This document shows positions 1 to 8,973 of a stretch of DNA of 64,000 nucleotides, piece after piece (within the stretch, counting starts at the first letter, position 1; the number at the start of each line of letters is the position of its first letter). Source of the stretch: CALBPI01 sp038529355 (GTDB lineage: Bacteria > Pseudomonadota > Gammaproteobacteria > Steroidobacterales > Woeseiaceae). Where the stretch lies: the NCBI GenBank assembly GCA_038529355.1, contig JBCBDU010000010.1, forward strand, positions 1-64,000, written 5' to 3'. The position numbers were made by a program, and so were the translations under genes. The notes beneath the pieces were generated by a model. It did no database searches and had not been told where the DNA came from. It saw only the letters and a program-made list of their open reading frames with translations.

Positions 1-311
1 CCAACGAGCGCCGCCATACCGTAATCGGCTTGCGACGGCTCATTAGAATTGAACGTGTTCGTCTCGATAATATCCGCGCCAGCTTTAAGGAATTGGCGGT
101 GGATGTCGCTCACAACGTCGGGGCGCGTCAGCGTCAACAGATCGTTGTTGCCTTTGACGTCGGACGGCCAATCGGCAAAACGCGTGCCGCGATAGTCCTG
201 CTCAGTCAGTTTGAACGACTGAATCATCGTGCCCATCGCACCGTCGAGAAACACAATACGTTCGGCAATCAATGCCTGCAGTGCGGCAAAACGCTCTGTC
301 GCGGTACTCAT
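1..311 (-). CDS. metH: Methionine synthase, N-terminal fragment (cut by window edge)
   Basis: Reading the minus strand from 311 gives a protein starting MSTATERFAALQALIAERI, followed by LDGAMGTMIQ and IIETNTFNSN. These are the hallmarks of the homocysteine-binding barrel at the N-terminus of cobalamin-dependent methionine synthase, which methylates homocysteine using 5-methyl-tetrahydrofolate. About 103 residues are visible and the rest lies beyond position 1. The ATG overlaps the metF stop (ATGA), so it is the third gene of an operon with the ArsR/methyltransferase regulator and metF. A short stand-alone homocysteine methyltransferase domain (split MetH) cannot be excluded because the gene is truncated by the window. 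Confidence 0.88.
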   Translation of the reverse strand, partial: MSTATERFAALQALIAERIVFLDGAMGTMIQSFKLTEQDYRGTRFADWPSDVKGNNDLLTLTRPDVVSDIHRQFLKAGADIIETNTFNSNEPSQADYGMAALV

Positions 312-1180
312 GATGCTACCTTCAATTCGCGGATGCCGAGGTTGTGACAAATGGCGTACGTCAACTCGGCACGATTCAGCGTGTAAAAATGAAAATCAAC
401 GACGCCCTCGGCACGCAAGCGATTGACCTGCTCAATGGCAACGTTGGCCGCAATCAGGTTGCGCGTTCCCGGGTCGTCATCAAGACCTTCGAAACGATCA
501 TGCAGCCACTGCGGCACGTCTGTCCCGCACATACGCGCGAACTTCAACATCTGCCCGAACCGGGTAATCGGCAGGATGCCTGGCACGATAGGCACGTCAA
601 TGCCGCGCGCCGCACAAGCGTCACGAAAAGACAGAAAGTGATCGACCGAAAAAAAGAACTGCGTGATTGCTCGATTCGCACCTGCATCAATTTTGCGTTT
701 CAAGTTGTCCAGGTCATCGTCGCGTGAGCGCGCTTCCGGATGTACTTCGGGATACGCCGCGACGGAGATATCGAAGTCGCCGATTTTGCGCAGGCCGGCG
801 ACCAAATCACACGCATAGGCATAGCCGTCTTTATGCGGTACGTAATTAGGTTGATCTTTTGGCGCATCACCGCGCAACGCAACCAGATGTCTGACTCCGT
901 CATCGAGGTAGGCGCGCGCGATGTCGTCTATCTCGCCGCGACTGGCACCGATGCACGTCAAGTGTGGCGCCGCTGTCAGATTCGTTTCGCTGACAACGCG
1001 TTTGACTAGCCCGTGCGTGCGTTCGCGCGTTGACCCATCAGCGCCGTACGTTACCGAAACGAATGTCGGTGATAGCGGCGCAAGCCGCTCGATTGAGTTC
1101 CACAGCGTTTTGGCCATCGAATCTGTTCCCGGCGGGAAAAACTCGAATGACACGTGCATTGGTTTGTTGTTTGCTGACAT
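308..1180 (-). CDS. metF: Methylenetetrahydrofolate reductase
   Basis: This 290-residue protein has the usual length of bacterial MetF. It reduces 5,10-methylene-THF to 5-methyl-THF with a flavin cofactor, supplying the methyl donor for the next gene, metH. Visible family features are the N-terminal VSFEFFPPGT (first strand with the catalytic Glu), VSVTYGADG, HLTCIGASR, LRGDAP and ITQFFFSVD. The start ATG overlaps the TAA of the upstream regulator (TAATG) and its TGA overlaps the metH ATG, so translational coupling along the three genes is likely. Expression is presumably set by the regulator at the head of the operon. Confidence 0.95.
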   Translation of the reverse strand: MSANNKPMHVSFEFFPPGTDSMAKTLWNSIERLAPLSPTFVSVTYGADGSTRERTHGLVKRVVSETNLTAAPHLTCIGASRGEIDDIARAYLDDGVRHLVALRGDAPKDQPNYVPHKDGYAYACDLVAGLRKIGDFDISVAAYPEVHPEARSRDDDLDNLKRKIDAGANRAITQFFFSVDHFLSFRDACAARGIDVPIVPGILPITRFGQMLKFARMCGTDVPQWLHDRFEGLDDDPGTRNLIAANVAIEQVNRLRAEGVVDFHFYTLNRAELTYAICHNLGIRELKVAS

Positions 1181-2082
1181 TACGCTTGCTGCCTGTCCAA
1201 TTGTTCAAGATCGCCCTGCGCCATCGCGACCAGGTACTTGTGTTGTCTGTCATTGCTGCGGCGCACGGGCCCACAGCGCAAACCGCATCCGCCGAGCAAG
1301 GCAGATAGTCGGCCGGCGGCATCGTTTTCATCTGCAATGCCGATATGCTCGACGACGAGCAATCGGCCGTTGGCCCGCATGACGCGCAGCGCCTCGGTGA
1401 GTACCGCCTGCGAATCTGCCGCTTCGAGCAAAACCTCATCCAGAACAACCGTGTCAAAACGCGCGTCGGGAAAGTCGAGGCGATACATGTCGCCTGGACG
1501 CACCGTGCAGTTGGTCAGTTCGGCCTTGACGAAAGCGCGCCGTGCATGGCGGCGCGCATCGGGGTCGATGTCGACGCCGTGTGCACTGCTCGCCTTGCCG
1601 GCCAGCAACTTCAACATCGCACCACTGCCGGCACCAATATCCAGCAACTCGCCGACCGGTGCAGACAAGAACTGATCGATGACTAACCGGTGGAAGCGTC
1701 GCGCCAGCATGTCGTCTCCCGGCATATCGGCGGCGTCATCGGCAATAGCTGCATTGAGCGCCTGCAGATCCGCGCGCGTCACAATGTCTGCATCGCTGAG
1801 AAAACTGAGCACCATACGTGCAGCTTGCGCTTCGCGACCCCGATGCGGCACGCGAAAATACACCCAGTGCCCGTCGCGATAGCGCTCGAGCAGACCCGCA
1901 TCGCACAAGATCTTCAAATGGCGAGAAACCCGTGGCTGCGATTGGTGCAACGCCGACACGAGGTCACTGACCGTATGCTCGCCTTTTGAGCACAAATAGA
2001 GCAACCGCAAACGAGTCTGCTCACCGGCCGCCCGGAGCAATTGCTCGAGTTCGTCAAGGTTGTAGGTGCCGTCTTTAGTCAT
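1180..2082 (-). CDS. ArsR-family regulator fused to SAM-methyltransferase domain (SahR-like)
   Basis: The 300-residue protein has an N-terminal winged helix (about residues 8-95; recognition region QPRVSRHLKIL) of the ArsR type. A class I methyltransferase-like domain follows (about 140-280; motif I region LLDIGAGSGAMLKLL). No ArsR metal-site cysteines are obvious in the HTH. Regulators of this architecture called SahR sense S-adenosylhomocysteine and control methionine-cycle genes in Proteobacteria. Position at the head of metF-metH, with a long palindrome abutting the start codon, fits that role and autoregulation. The assignment to SahR is inference. An active methyltransferase function is possible but not indicated. 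There is no Shine-Dalgarno before the ATG. Confidence 0.8.
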   Translation of the reverse strand: MTKDGTYNLDELEQLLRAAGEQTRLRLLYLCSKGEHTVSDLVSALHQSQPRVSRHLKILCDAGLLERYRDGHWVYFRVPHRGREAQAARMVLSFLSDADIVTRADLQALNAAIADDAADMPGDDMLARRFHRLVIDQFLSAPVGELLDIGAGSGAMLKLLAGKASSAHGVDIDPDARRHARRAFVKAELTNCTVRPGDMYRLDFPDARFDTVVLDEVLLEAADSQAVLTEALRVMRANGRLLVVEHIGIADENDAAGRLSALLGGCGLRCGPVRRSNDRQHKYLVAMAQGDLEQLDRQQA

Positions 2083-2114
2083 TTATATATAAATATCAAG
2101 ATATCTTTATATAA
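2083..2114. promoter_or_regulatory. AT-rich near-palindrome, probable operator of the ArsR/SahR-like gene
   Basis: A 32-base near-palindrome lies directly against the start codon of the regulator. The core ATATC-AA-GATAT (2093-2104) is perfect, and the flanks TTATATATAA and CTTTATATAA match as inverted copies at 8 of 10 positions. It is much richer in AT than its surroundings and contains -10-like hexamers for the minus strand, so a bound repressor would block the promoter. Function as an operator is inferred from position, symmetry and the ArsR-type gene next to it. From here to the DUF1330 stop at 2342 I see no gene. Confidence 0.6.
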
Positions 2115-2341
2115 ATGGTACACAGCACTAGCGTGAACGCAAGCAAGCAGTCGCAGTAATTAGCGGTTAGACAGCTTCGTCGCGCTGTTGCGGCAGACTG
2201 GCGCTGCGCCGCGGTAAGCCCTAATTTGGCACGGGCGACCACGCCGGGACCGCTCGGGAACACGCACATCGCACTGCAAAATAACAATACTTGGCCAGCG
2301 CGCGTCGACGGCATTCAAAACAGCACGCCCTAAAGCGCGGA

Positions 2342-2773
2342 CTAACCTGCGAACGAGTTGCTCTGCTCGAGCTCGGCAAACCGAATCAAACGACTGGTTT
2401 GCACGGCCGCCTGGCGGTGCTTCACGGCCAGCTTGTAGGCCGGATCGGTGATCATTTCGAAGAACGCACCCGCGTGTGGATACCGCGCAATGAAGCCGGT
2501 GTCCCACTGCTCATCCGACGGTCCGGTCAATACCGCTTCCGGTTTGCCACGCCAGATGATCGTGCCGCCAACCCGCGCAAAAATAGGACTACTTTCCTGA
2601 CCATAGCGCCGATAGGCCTCTTTGCCGGTGATGTCACGACCATCATCGTAGTTCGCCTTAGCGCGAAACCGAACAAGGTTCAGCATGTTGATCGGCGTGT
2701 CGCGCGGCAGCGTCTTGAAGAACTCGAACTGCTCGCGCTGCGGGTCAATGAAGTCTGCCATCGGTTGCGTCAT
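2342..2773 (-). CDS. DUF1330 family protein
   Basis: A 143-residue protein of the DUF1330 family, small ferredoxin-like alpha+beta-barrel proteins of the dimeric type. Recognisable features are the INMLNLVRFR strand near residue 28, the AYRRYGQ segment, and the RYPHAGAFFEMITDPAY region near the middle, where family members carry the FPS-like edge strand. No enzymatic residues can be assigned and no function is established. It starts 12 bases after the hslO stop on the same strand and is probably the last gene of the gatCAB-hslO transcript. There is no signal peptide, so it is cytoplasmic. Confidence 0.8.
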   Translation of the reverse strand: MTQPMADFIDPQREQFEFFKTLPRDTPINMLNLVRFRAKANYDDGRDITGKEAYRRYGQESSPIFARVGGTIIWRGKPEAVLTGPSDEQWDTGFIARYPHAGAFFEMITDPAYKLAVKHRQAAVQTSRLIRFAELEQSNSFAG

Positions 2774-2785
2774 CCTGTGGTTGGT

Positions 2786-3676
2786 TTATTGGATACCGGC
2801 GTCGCTTGCCATACTTGCCGGGTTGAACAACCGCGCGACATCGACAGGGTCTAACACGCGCTTGCGATTACAGAATTCGCAGACAATGTCGATGCGTTGA
2901 TCGCGTTCAGCCAGCAATTTCTTTGCATCATCTTCGCCCAGCAAACGCACCGCCGCTTCGGCGCGCGCATCGCTGCAGCGACAGCGAAACACGACGGGCT
3001 TGTCGTCAAACACCAGCACGTCATCCTCGGCAAATAACTTAGCAAGCATCTGGTGAGAGACGCCTGCACGCAACTCCTCGAGCGTCAGCGTGTCGGCCAT
3101 CAGGCACAGGCGATGCCAGTCGTCATCGACCATGTCATCGCCATCGGGCAACCGCTGCAACATCAATCCGGTTGTGTGTGTCGCATCAGCCAACAGCACA
3201 AAATGCGCTGCCAGCTGGGCGGACTCGCGGTAGTAGGCAGAGAGTGTCGCCGCCAGAGACTCAGGCTGCACCTCGATGATGCCCTGATAGCGATCCTTCG
3301 CATCTTTGGCGTCGACCGTCAGCGCCAGCCGTCCGGCGCCGGCAAGCGCGGCGAAGCTATCCGCGGGCAGCGTGTCGTCAACGTCACCGGCCATGCCACG
3401 CACCTGCAGTGCCTGGTCGCACTGCGCGATCAACATCCCCAACGAGCCCGCGCCCGTGAGCTGCAGCGTCAGCATGCCCTGAAACTTCATCGTGCTTGCG
3501 ATCATCGCCGATGCGGTCAGCGCCTCACCGAGCAACGCCGCAACAAGCGGTGGGTAATCGTGCAGACCCGCGAGCGATCGCCATTGTTCATCGAGCTGCA
3601 TCAATACGCCGCGTACAGGCAGCCTGCTGAACATGAAATTGACCAGAGCATCGCGATGCTCACCACCGTCACTCAT
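2786..3676 (-). CDS. hslO: Redox-regulated chaperone Hsp33
   Basis: A 296-residue protein matching Hsp33 in length and layout. An N-terminal substrate-binding domain contains LLGEALTASAMIA and GSLGMLIAQC. The C-terminal zinc redox switch has the CxC pair (CRCS) and CxxC pair (CEFC) that bind Zn when reduced and form disulfides under oxidative stress, turning on holdase activity. The start lies one base after the gatB stop, so it is transcribed with gatCAB. Its neighbour downstream is the DUF1330 gene. It acts in the cytoplasm. All four switch cysteines are present, so it should be functional. Confidence 0.95.
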   Translation of the reverse strand: MSDGGEHRDALVNFMFSRLPVRGVLMQLDEQWRSLAGLHDYPPLVAALLGEALTASAMIASTMKFQGMLTLQLTGAGSLGMLIAQCDQALQVRGMAGDVDDTLPADSFAALAGAGRLALTVDAKDAKDRYQGIIEVQPESLAATLSAYYRESAQLAAHFVLLADATHTTGLMLQRLPDGDDMVDDDWHRLCLMADTLTLEELRAGVSHQMLAKLFAEDDVLVFDDKPVVFRCRCSDARAEAAVRLLGEDDAKKLLAERDQRIDIVCEFCNRKRVLDPVDVARLFNPASMASDAGIQ

Positions 3677-3677
3677 G

Positions 3678-5111
3678 TCAGCGCTCGCTCAGCTTCTTGC
3701 GCAGCAGGGTATTCACCTGACCCGGGTTTGCCTTGCCGCGGCTCTCTTTCATGACCTGACCCACCAGATAGCCGAGCACCTTCTCCTTGCCATCGAGGAA
3801 TTGCTGTACCTGCTCGGGGCTCGCATCCAACACCGAATCGACAATGGCTTCGATGGCACCGCTATCGGTGATCTGTTTCAGCCCCTTGGCATCAATGATC
3901 TCGTCGGCGCTGCCACCTTCGGTCCACATGGTTTCAAACACTTGCTTGGCGATCTTGCCGGAGACCGTGTCGTCCTCGATGAGCGCCAGCAAACCGGCAA
4001 ACGCCTCGGCGCTAACGGGGCTATCCTGAACGCTTATACCGTCCTTGTTCAGCGCTGCCGACAATTCGCCCAATACCCAATTGGCGGCCAGCGTGGGTTT
4101 GACGCTGGTGGCACACACGTCAAAGAAGTCGGCTAGCGCGCGCTGCCCCACCAACTGATCCGCATCCTCGGCTTTCAGGCCCAGCTCGCTTTCAAAACGT
4201 TGCCGACGCGCTGCCGGCAGTTCCGGCAAACTCCCACGCTGCGCCTCGATGAAATCATCGCTGACCACCACCGGCAGCAAATCCGGATCGGGGAAATAGC
4301 GATAGTCGTGAGCCTCTTCCTTGCTGCGCATCGCACGCGTCTCGTCAGCATCCGCGTCATACAGCCGTGTCTGTTGCACAACCGAGCCGCCGCTCTCGAG
4401 GATGTCCGCCTGTCGCTCCACTTCGTACTCAATCGCGCGCTCGATAAAGCGGAATGAGTTCAGGTTCTTGATTTCAGCGCGGGTACCCAGCGTGTCACTG
4501 CCGGCTGGCTTCAAACTCACGTTCGCGTCGCAACGAAACGAGCCTTCCTGCATGTTGCCGTCCGAAACACCGATGTAGCGCACCAGCTCATGCACACGAC
4601 GCATGTAGCGCGCCGCCTCGCCCGCTGATGACATTTCCGGTTCAGACACTATCTCGAGCAACGGCGTGCCAGCCCGGTTCAGATCGATACCGCTTTGGCC
4701 CTCGAAATTCTCGTGCAACGACTTACCGGCGTCTTCTTCCAGATGGGCGCGCGTCAAGTTGATGGTCTTCGGCGCACCAGTGTCATCGACGATATCGACA
4801 GTGCCACCGGCGACAATCGGCAACTCGTACTGACTGATCTGGTAGCCCTTCGGCAAATCCGGGTAGAAGTAGTTCTTGCGCGCGAACACAGAGCGGCGCG
4901 TGATATCAGCGCCGACAGCCAGACCAAACTTAACCGCCAGTCGCACGGCCTCTTCGTTCAGCACTGGCAGCACACCCGGAAAACCCAGATCGATAATGCT
5001 GGCCTGCGTGTTCGGCTGTGCACCGTAAGCAGTCGGCGAGGCGGAAAAGATCTTGCTGCGCGTGGCGAGCTGGACGTGAATTTCCAGACCAATAACGATA
5101 TCCCACTTCAT
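3678..5111 (-). CDS. gatB: Asp-tRNA(Asn)/Glu-tRNA(Gln) amidotransferase subunit B
   Basis: GatB binds the mischarged tRNA and activates the carboxylate in the GatCAB transamidosome. The start chosen here is the ATG at 5111 giving MKWDIVIGLEIHVQL, the canonical GatB N-terminus; it overlaps the gatA stop as ATGA. An upstream in-frame start would only add 20 non-conserved residues. The 477-residue protein has the GatB kinase-like core (KNYFYPDLPKGYQISQYE, DLNRAGTPLLEI, DYRYFPDPDLLP) and the C-terminal GatB/YqeY tail (GYLVGQVMKESRGKANPGQV) that grips tRNA. Presence of GatCAB implies that Gln-tRNA or Asn-tRNA, or both, is made indirectly in this organism. Confidence 0.97.
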   Translation of the reverse strand: MKWDIVIGLEIHVQLATRSKIFSASPTAYGAQPNTQASIIDLGFPGVLPVLNEEAVRLAVKFGLAVGADITRRSVFARKNYFYPDLPKGYQISQYELPIVAGGTVDIVDDTGAPKTINLTRAHLEEDAGKSLHENFEGQSGIDLNRAGTPLLEIVSEPEMSSAGEAARYMRRVHELVRYIGVSDGNMQEGSFRCDANVSLKPAGSDTLGTRAEIKNLNSFRFIERAIEYEVERQADILESGGSVVQQTRLYDADADETRAMRSKEEAHDYRYFPDPDLLPVVVSDDFIEAQRGSLPELPAARRQRFESELGLKAEDADQLVGQRALADFFDVCATSVKPTLAANWVLGELSAALNKDGISVQDSPVSAEAFAGLLALIEDDTVSGKIAKQVFETMWTEGGSADEIIDAKGLKQITDSGAIEAIVDSVLDASPEQVQQFLDGKEKVLGYLVGQVMKESRGKANPGQVNTLLRKKLSER

Positions 5112-6571
5112 GCGTAACCCTCCGCACTCAGCGTGTGCCAGTCGCTGGCGATCTGGAATTGATGCGCACAATTGAGCATCGCACCTTCGGCGAACGCCGG
5201 CGCAATCATCTGCAAGCCAACTGGTAAGCCGTTAACCAAGCCACAAGGCACCGACAGCGCCGGCAAACCGGCCAGATTCGCACCGATGGTGTAGATGTCG
5301 TTCAAATACATCGTGATCGGATCGTCAGTCTTTTCACCGAGCTCAAACGCTGGTGTCGGCGTTGTAGGCCCGACAACCAAATCGACATCAGCAAACGCCT
5401 GTTCGAAATCGGCGCTGATCAATCGACGCACTTTCTGCGCCTTCAGGTAATAGGCATCGTAATAGCCCGCCGACAACACGTAGGCACCAGTCATGATGCG
5501 ACGCTTGACCTCGGCACCAAAGCCTTCGCTGCGCGAGCGCCGATACAGATCAGTCAGATCCTCCGCATCCGCCGCGCGGTGACCGAATCGCACCCCATCG
5601 AAGCGTGACAGGTTCGACGAACACTCGGCTGGCGCGACGACATAGTAAGTTGGCACGGACAGACCGATATTTGGCAGTGAGATCGTCTTGACAGTGGCGC
5701 CCAGCGACTCGAGTACGGCCAACGCATCACGCACGGCCTGTGCATTGTTAGCGTCCAGACCTTCGCCCATAAATTGCTCAACAAGCCCCAGGCGCAAGCC
5801 ATGCAACGGCTTTTCGAGCATGCCGACGTAGTTATCCACTGGTCGGTCAACGCTGGTCGAATCGCGCGGGTCGAAGCCGGCCATCGCCGCGAGCATGTGC
5901 GCGGCGTCTTCAGCGCTGCGAGTCAGCGTACCTGCCTGATCAAGACTGGACGCGAAAGCGATCATGCCAAATCGCGATACGCGGCCGTAGGTCGGTTTTA
6001 GGCCAGTCAGCCCGCACAGCGCGGCCGGTTGACGAATCGAGCCACCGGTGTCGGTCCCTGTCGCGGCACCTGCGATGCGCGCGGCGACGGCTGCAGCGGA
6101 GCCACCGGACGATCCGCCCGGCGAGCAATTGCGCTGCCACGGATTGCGCACGTCACCGTAGTAGCTGGTTTCGTTTGATGAACCCATCGCGAACTCATCC
6201 ATGTTGGTCTTGCCCAGCATGATCGCGCCCGCGTCAGCCAGACGCGTGACGACTGTGGCGTCATAGGGAGGAATGAAATTGTCGAGCATCCGCGAGCCAC
6301 ACGACGTGCGCACGCCTTCGGTACAAAAAATATCCTTGTGCGCGATCGGCAAGCCTTCCAGTGGCCGCGCGGTGCCATTCGCAATGCGTTTGTCAGCCGC
6401 GGCAGCAGCCTGCAGCGCGGAGGCTTCCGTGACCGTCAGATAGCTGTTGAGCCCGCCATCGTGTTGTTCGATGCGCATCAGAAAATGCCGGACCAGCTCT
6501 GTCGCCGAAAACTGACGCTTTTCCAGACCCTCGCGCAGGCGCGACAGGGTCAATCCATGCAACTGGTTCAT
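5108..6571 (-). CDS. gatA: Asp-tRNA(Asn)/Glu-tRNA(Gln) amidotransferase subunit A
   Basis: The 487-residue amidase-signature subunit hydrolyses glutamine to supply ammonia to GatB. The Ser-cisSer-Lys triad is visible: Lys79 in AHKD, cis-Ser154 in GGSSGG and nucleophile Ser178 in TGGSIR. The C-terminal part contains the glutaminase pocket (YYDAYYLKAQKVRRLI, VGPTTPTPAF). Both ends overlap neighbours by ATGA (gatC before, gatB after), consistent with stoichiometric co-translation of the complex. The length and motifs are normal. Confidence 0.97.
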   Translation of the reverse strand: MNQLHGLTLSRLREGLEKRQFSATELVRHFLMRIEQHDGGLNSYLTVTEASALQAAAAADKRIANGTARPLEGLPIAHKDIFCTEGVRTSCGSRMLDNFIPPYDATVVTRLADAGAIMLGKTNMDEFAMGSSNETSYYGDVRNPWQRNCSPGGSSGGSAAAVAARIAGAATGTDTGGSIRQPAALCGLTGLKPTYGRVSRFGMIAFASSLDQAGTLTRSAEDAAHMLAAMAGFDPRDSTSVDRPVDNYVGMLEKPLHGLRLGLVEQFMGEGLDANNAQAVRDALAVLESLGATVKTISLPNIGLSVPTYYVVAPAECSSNLSRFDGVRFGHRAADAEDLTDLYRRSRSEGFGAEVKRRIMTGAYVLSAGYYDAYYLKAQKVRRLISADFEQAFADVDLVVGPTTPTPAFELGEKTDDPITMYLNDIYTIGANLAGLPALSVPCGLVNGLPVGLQMIAPAFAEGAMLNCAHQFQIASDWHTLSAEGYA

Positions 6572-6855
6572 TCAATCACCCGCGGTACGAGATACAGCCC
6601 GTCTTCGGTCTCGGCTGCGCACTGTTGCAGGCGCTCGCGGTCAATGTTGGCATCCGGCTCATCCGGTCGCAGGCGCTGCACTTGATCCATCGGATGCGCC
6701 ATTGGCTCCACATCATCGGTCGCAGCGGCCTGTAGCTGGTCAACAAATGCCACAATGCTGCCCAATTTGTCCGTAAAATCGGCATGCTCGGCTGCGGCGA
6801 ATTCAAGCCGCGACAGCACGGCTAACTTATCGATGTCATCGCTGGTGATCGCCAC
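6568..6855 (-). CDS. gatC: Asp-tRNA(Asn)/Glu-tRNA(Gln) amidotransferase subunit C
   Basis: The 95-residue GatC wraps around GatA and GatB and stabilises the complex. The family signature is an N-terminal helix with LAVLSRLEF, then LGSIVAFVDQL and VEPMAHP. The start codon is GTG at 6855, supported by a strong Shine-Dalgarno (GAGGAG) six bases upstream. It heads the gatC-gatA-gatB-hslO-DUF1330 operon and is divergent from mreB across 161 bases. Confidence 0.95.
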   Translation of the reverse strand: MAITSDDIDKLAVLSRLEFAAAEHADFTDKLGSIVAFVDQLQAAATDDVEPMAHPMDQVQRLRPDEPDANIDRERLQQCAAETEDGLYLVPRVIE

Positions 6856-7016
6856 CGCTCACTCCTCAAAACCTGATCGGATGCACGCAACCGGCAGCGC
6901 GAAAAACTCGTCAATCACAGTGCCGGGAACAACGCGCAAGAATACACCGAGCCTTGCTGATTGTCCCCCCCGTTGCTAAGGTTCACGGAATTTCCAGGGG
7001 GCGGACCCACCACACC

Positions 7017-8060
7017 ATGCTCAAGAACCTGCTCGGGTATTTCTCACACGATCTTTCCATCGATCTTGGCACTGCCAACACGCTGATTTTTGTCCGCGGC
7101 GAAGGCATCGTGCTCGATGAGCCTTCCGTTGTTGCCATTCGCGAAGATTTCGGCAGCGGCGGTCGACGCGTGGAAGCGGTCGGTCAGGACGCCAAAAACA
7201 TGCTCGGCCGCACGCCAGGCAACATTACTGCGATTCGCCCGCTCAAGGACGGCGTAATCGCTGATTTCACCGTGACTGAGAAAATGCTGCAGACCTTCAT
7301 CAAGAAGGTGCATGGCAATCGCTTTTTCACACCGCGCTCGCGCGTTCTGATTTGCGTGCCTTACGGCTCGACACAAGTCGAGCGGCGCGCCATTCAGGAG
7401 TCGGCCGAAGGTGCCGGCGCCAGCAAGGTCATTCTGATCGCCGAACCGATGGCAGCTGCGATCGGCGCCGGTATGCCGGTGCACGAGGCGCGTGGCTCGA
7501 TGGTGCTAGACATTGGTGGTGGCACGTCCGAGGTCGCCGTGATTTCGTTAAACGGCATCGTCTACGCCGCCTCCGTGCGCGTCGGTGGTGATCGTTTCGA
7601 TGAAGCAATCACGAACTACGTGCGTCGCAACTACGGCATCCTGATCGGTGAAGCGACAGCCGAGCGCATCAAACACGAAATCGGCTCGGCCTACCCGGGC
7701 GCCGAGGTACGCGAGATTTCCGTCAAAGGTCGCAACTTGTCCGAAGGCGTGCCGCGCAGCTTTACGTTGAACAGCAACGAAATTCTGGAAGCGCTGCAGG
7801 AGCCTTTGCAAGGCATCGTCGGCGCCGTCAAGGAAGCACTGGAGCAAACGCCACCTGAGTTGGGTGCGGACGTCGCCGAGCGCGGCATCGTTCTGACAGG
7901 CGGCGGCGCGATGCTGCGTGATCTGGACAAGTTGTTGATGGAAGAAACGGGTTTACCCGTGGTCATTGCCGACGATCCGCTAACCTGCGTTGCGCGCGGT
8001 GGTGGTCGAGCGCTGGAATTGATGGACGAGTACGGCCCTTCCGTATTCGGGCTGAACTGA
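7017..8060 (+). CDS. mreB: Rod-shape-determining actin homologue MreB
   Basis: MreB forms membrane-bound filaments that steer the elongation peptidoglycan machinery. The start at 7017 gives MLKNLLGYFSHDLSIDLGTA, with an amphipathic N-terminus and the phosphate-1 loop (DLGTANT); a longer in-frame start at 6954 lacks homology. The 347 residues include phosphate-2 (DIGGGTSEVAVI) and the adenosine motif (LTGGGAMLRDL). A purine-rich stretch (GGGGGCGG) lies about 15 bases before the ATG, so the ribosome site is weak. It opens the mreBCD-mrdA-rodA block, and the 161-base gap to gatC must hold two divergent promoters. Confidence 0.97.
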   Translation: MLKNLLGYFSHDLSIDLGTANTLIFVRGEGIVLDEPSVVAIREDFGSGGRRVEAVGQDAKNMLGRTPGNITAIRPLKDGVIADFTVTEKMLQTFIKKVHGNRFFTPRSRVLICVPYGSTQVERRAIQESAEGAGASKVILIAEPMAAAIGAGMPVHEARGSMVLDIGGGTSEVAVISLNGIVYAASVRVGGDRFDEAITNYVRRNYGILIGEATAERIKHEIGSAYPGAEVREISVKGRNLSEGVPRSFTLNSNEILEALQEPLQGIVGAVKEALEQTPPELGADVAERGIVLTGGGAMLRDLDKLLMEETGLPVVIADDPLTCVARGGGRALELMDEYGPSVFGLN

Positions 8061-8076
8061 TTCACCCATTGCGCCG

Positions 8077-8973
8077 GTGAGTAACAAGGGCGTACACCGC
8101 GATCATCACGGCGCTGCGCTCGGACTCAGAACGTTTGCCTGTATCGCCGTCTGCATCGTGCTAATGGCAGCCGACCAGCGTGATGCGCTCGGCGGCCGGC
8201 CGCGCGCCGCTTTGATGACGATTGTGTATCCGTTGCAAACGGCAGCGGCTATTCCGACGACGTTGTTTGACTGGAGCGAGGACGCCACTCGCTCACGCGC
8301 CGATCTTGCGCGCGAGAACGTACGCCTCAAACGCGAACGACTGTTGGCCGATGCACGGCTGCAACAGCTCAACGCCGTGCGCGCAGAAAATGACCGGTTG
8401 CGCGCGATGCTCGAGGCCAGACCGCGCGCCGGTGACGATGTGCGCGTTGCGCAATTGCTCGATGTCGACAATGACCCGTTTCGCCACCGCGTGTTAATCA
8501 ATCAAGGCAGCAACGAAGGCGCCTTCGAGCGCCAGGCGATTGTCGATGCCAATGGCGTCGTCGGTCAGATCATTCACGTAAGCCCCGCCAGCGCTCAGGT
8601 GATGCTGATCAGTGATCCCGGCCACGCTATTCAGGTTGAGGTGGTTCGCAACGGTTTGCGCACGGTTGCGTTCGGTGCCGGCGAGTACGACCAGCTGGAA
8701 ATTCGCTTCCTGCCCAACAATGCCGACATTCAGGTAGGTGACTTGCTGGTGACCACAAGCCTCGGTGGCGATTATCCCGCCGGTTACCCGGTCGGTGAAA
8801 TCACGGCGGTGGAGCCCCAACCCAGACAGGCATTCGCGCGGGTCACCGCGCAGCCGGCAGCAGCACTGACGCGCATGCGCGAGGTATTGTTGTTGACGCC
8901 GAAGACGCCGCCGCAGACGCCGACGGCAACATCCGGTGGCACCAACGAGGAAGACACACCCGATGGCAGCTAA
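8077..8973 (+). CDS. mreC: Rod-shape-determining protein MreC
   Basis: A 298-residue bitopic inner-membrane protein with one N-terminal transmembrane helix (about residues 14-30), a coiled coil (LARENVRLKRERLL to AENDRLRAMLEA) and the periplasmic double beta-barrel (VVGQIIHVSPASAQVMLISD, LVTTSLGGDYPAGYPVGEI). It links MreB filaments to PBP2/RodA. The start is GTG, 16 bases after mreB. The C-terminal tail is rich in Pro and Thr (TPKTPPQTPTAT). Its stop overlaps the mreD start by 11 bases. Confidence 0.95.
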   Translation: MSNKGVHRDHHGAALGLRTFACIAVCIVLMAADQRDALGGRPRAALMTIVYPLQTAAAIPTTLFDWSEDATRSRADLARENVRLKRERLLADARLQQLNAVRAENDRLRAMLEARPRAGDDVRVAQLLDVDNDPFRHRVLINQGSNEGAFERQAIVDANGVVGQIIHVSPASAQVMLISDPGHAIQVEVVRNGLRTVAFGAGEYDQLEIRFLPNNADIQVGDLLVTTSLGGDYPAGYPVGEITAVEPQPRQAFARVTAQPAAALTRMREVLLLTPKTPPQTPTATSGGTNEEDTPDGS

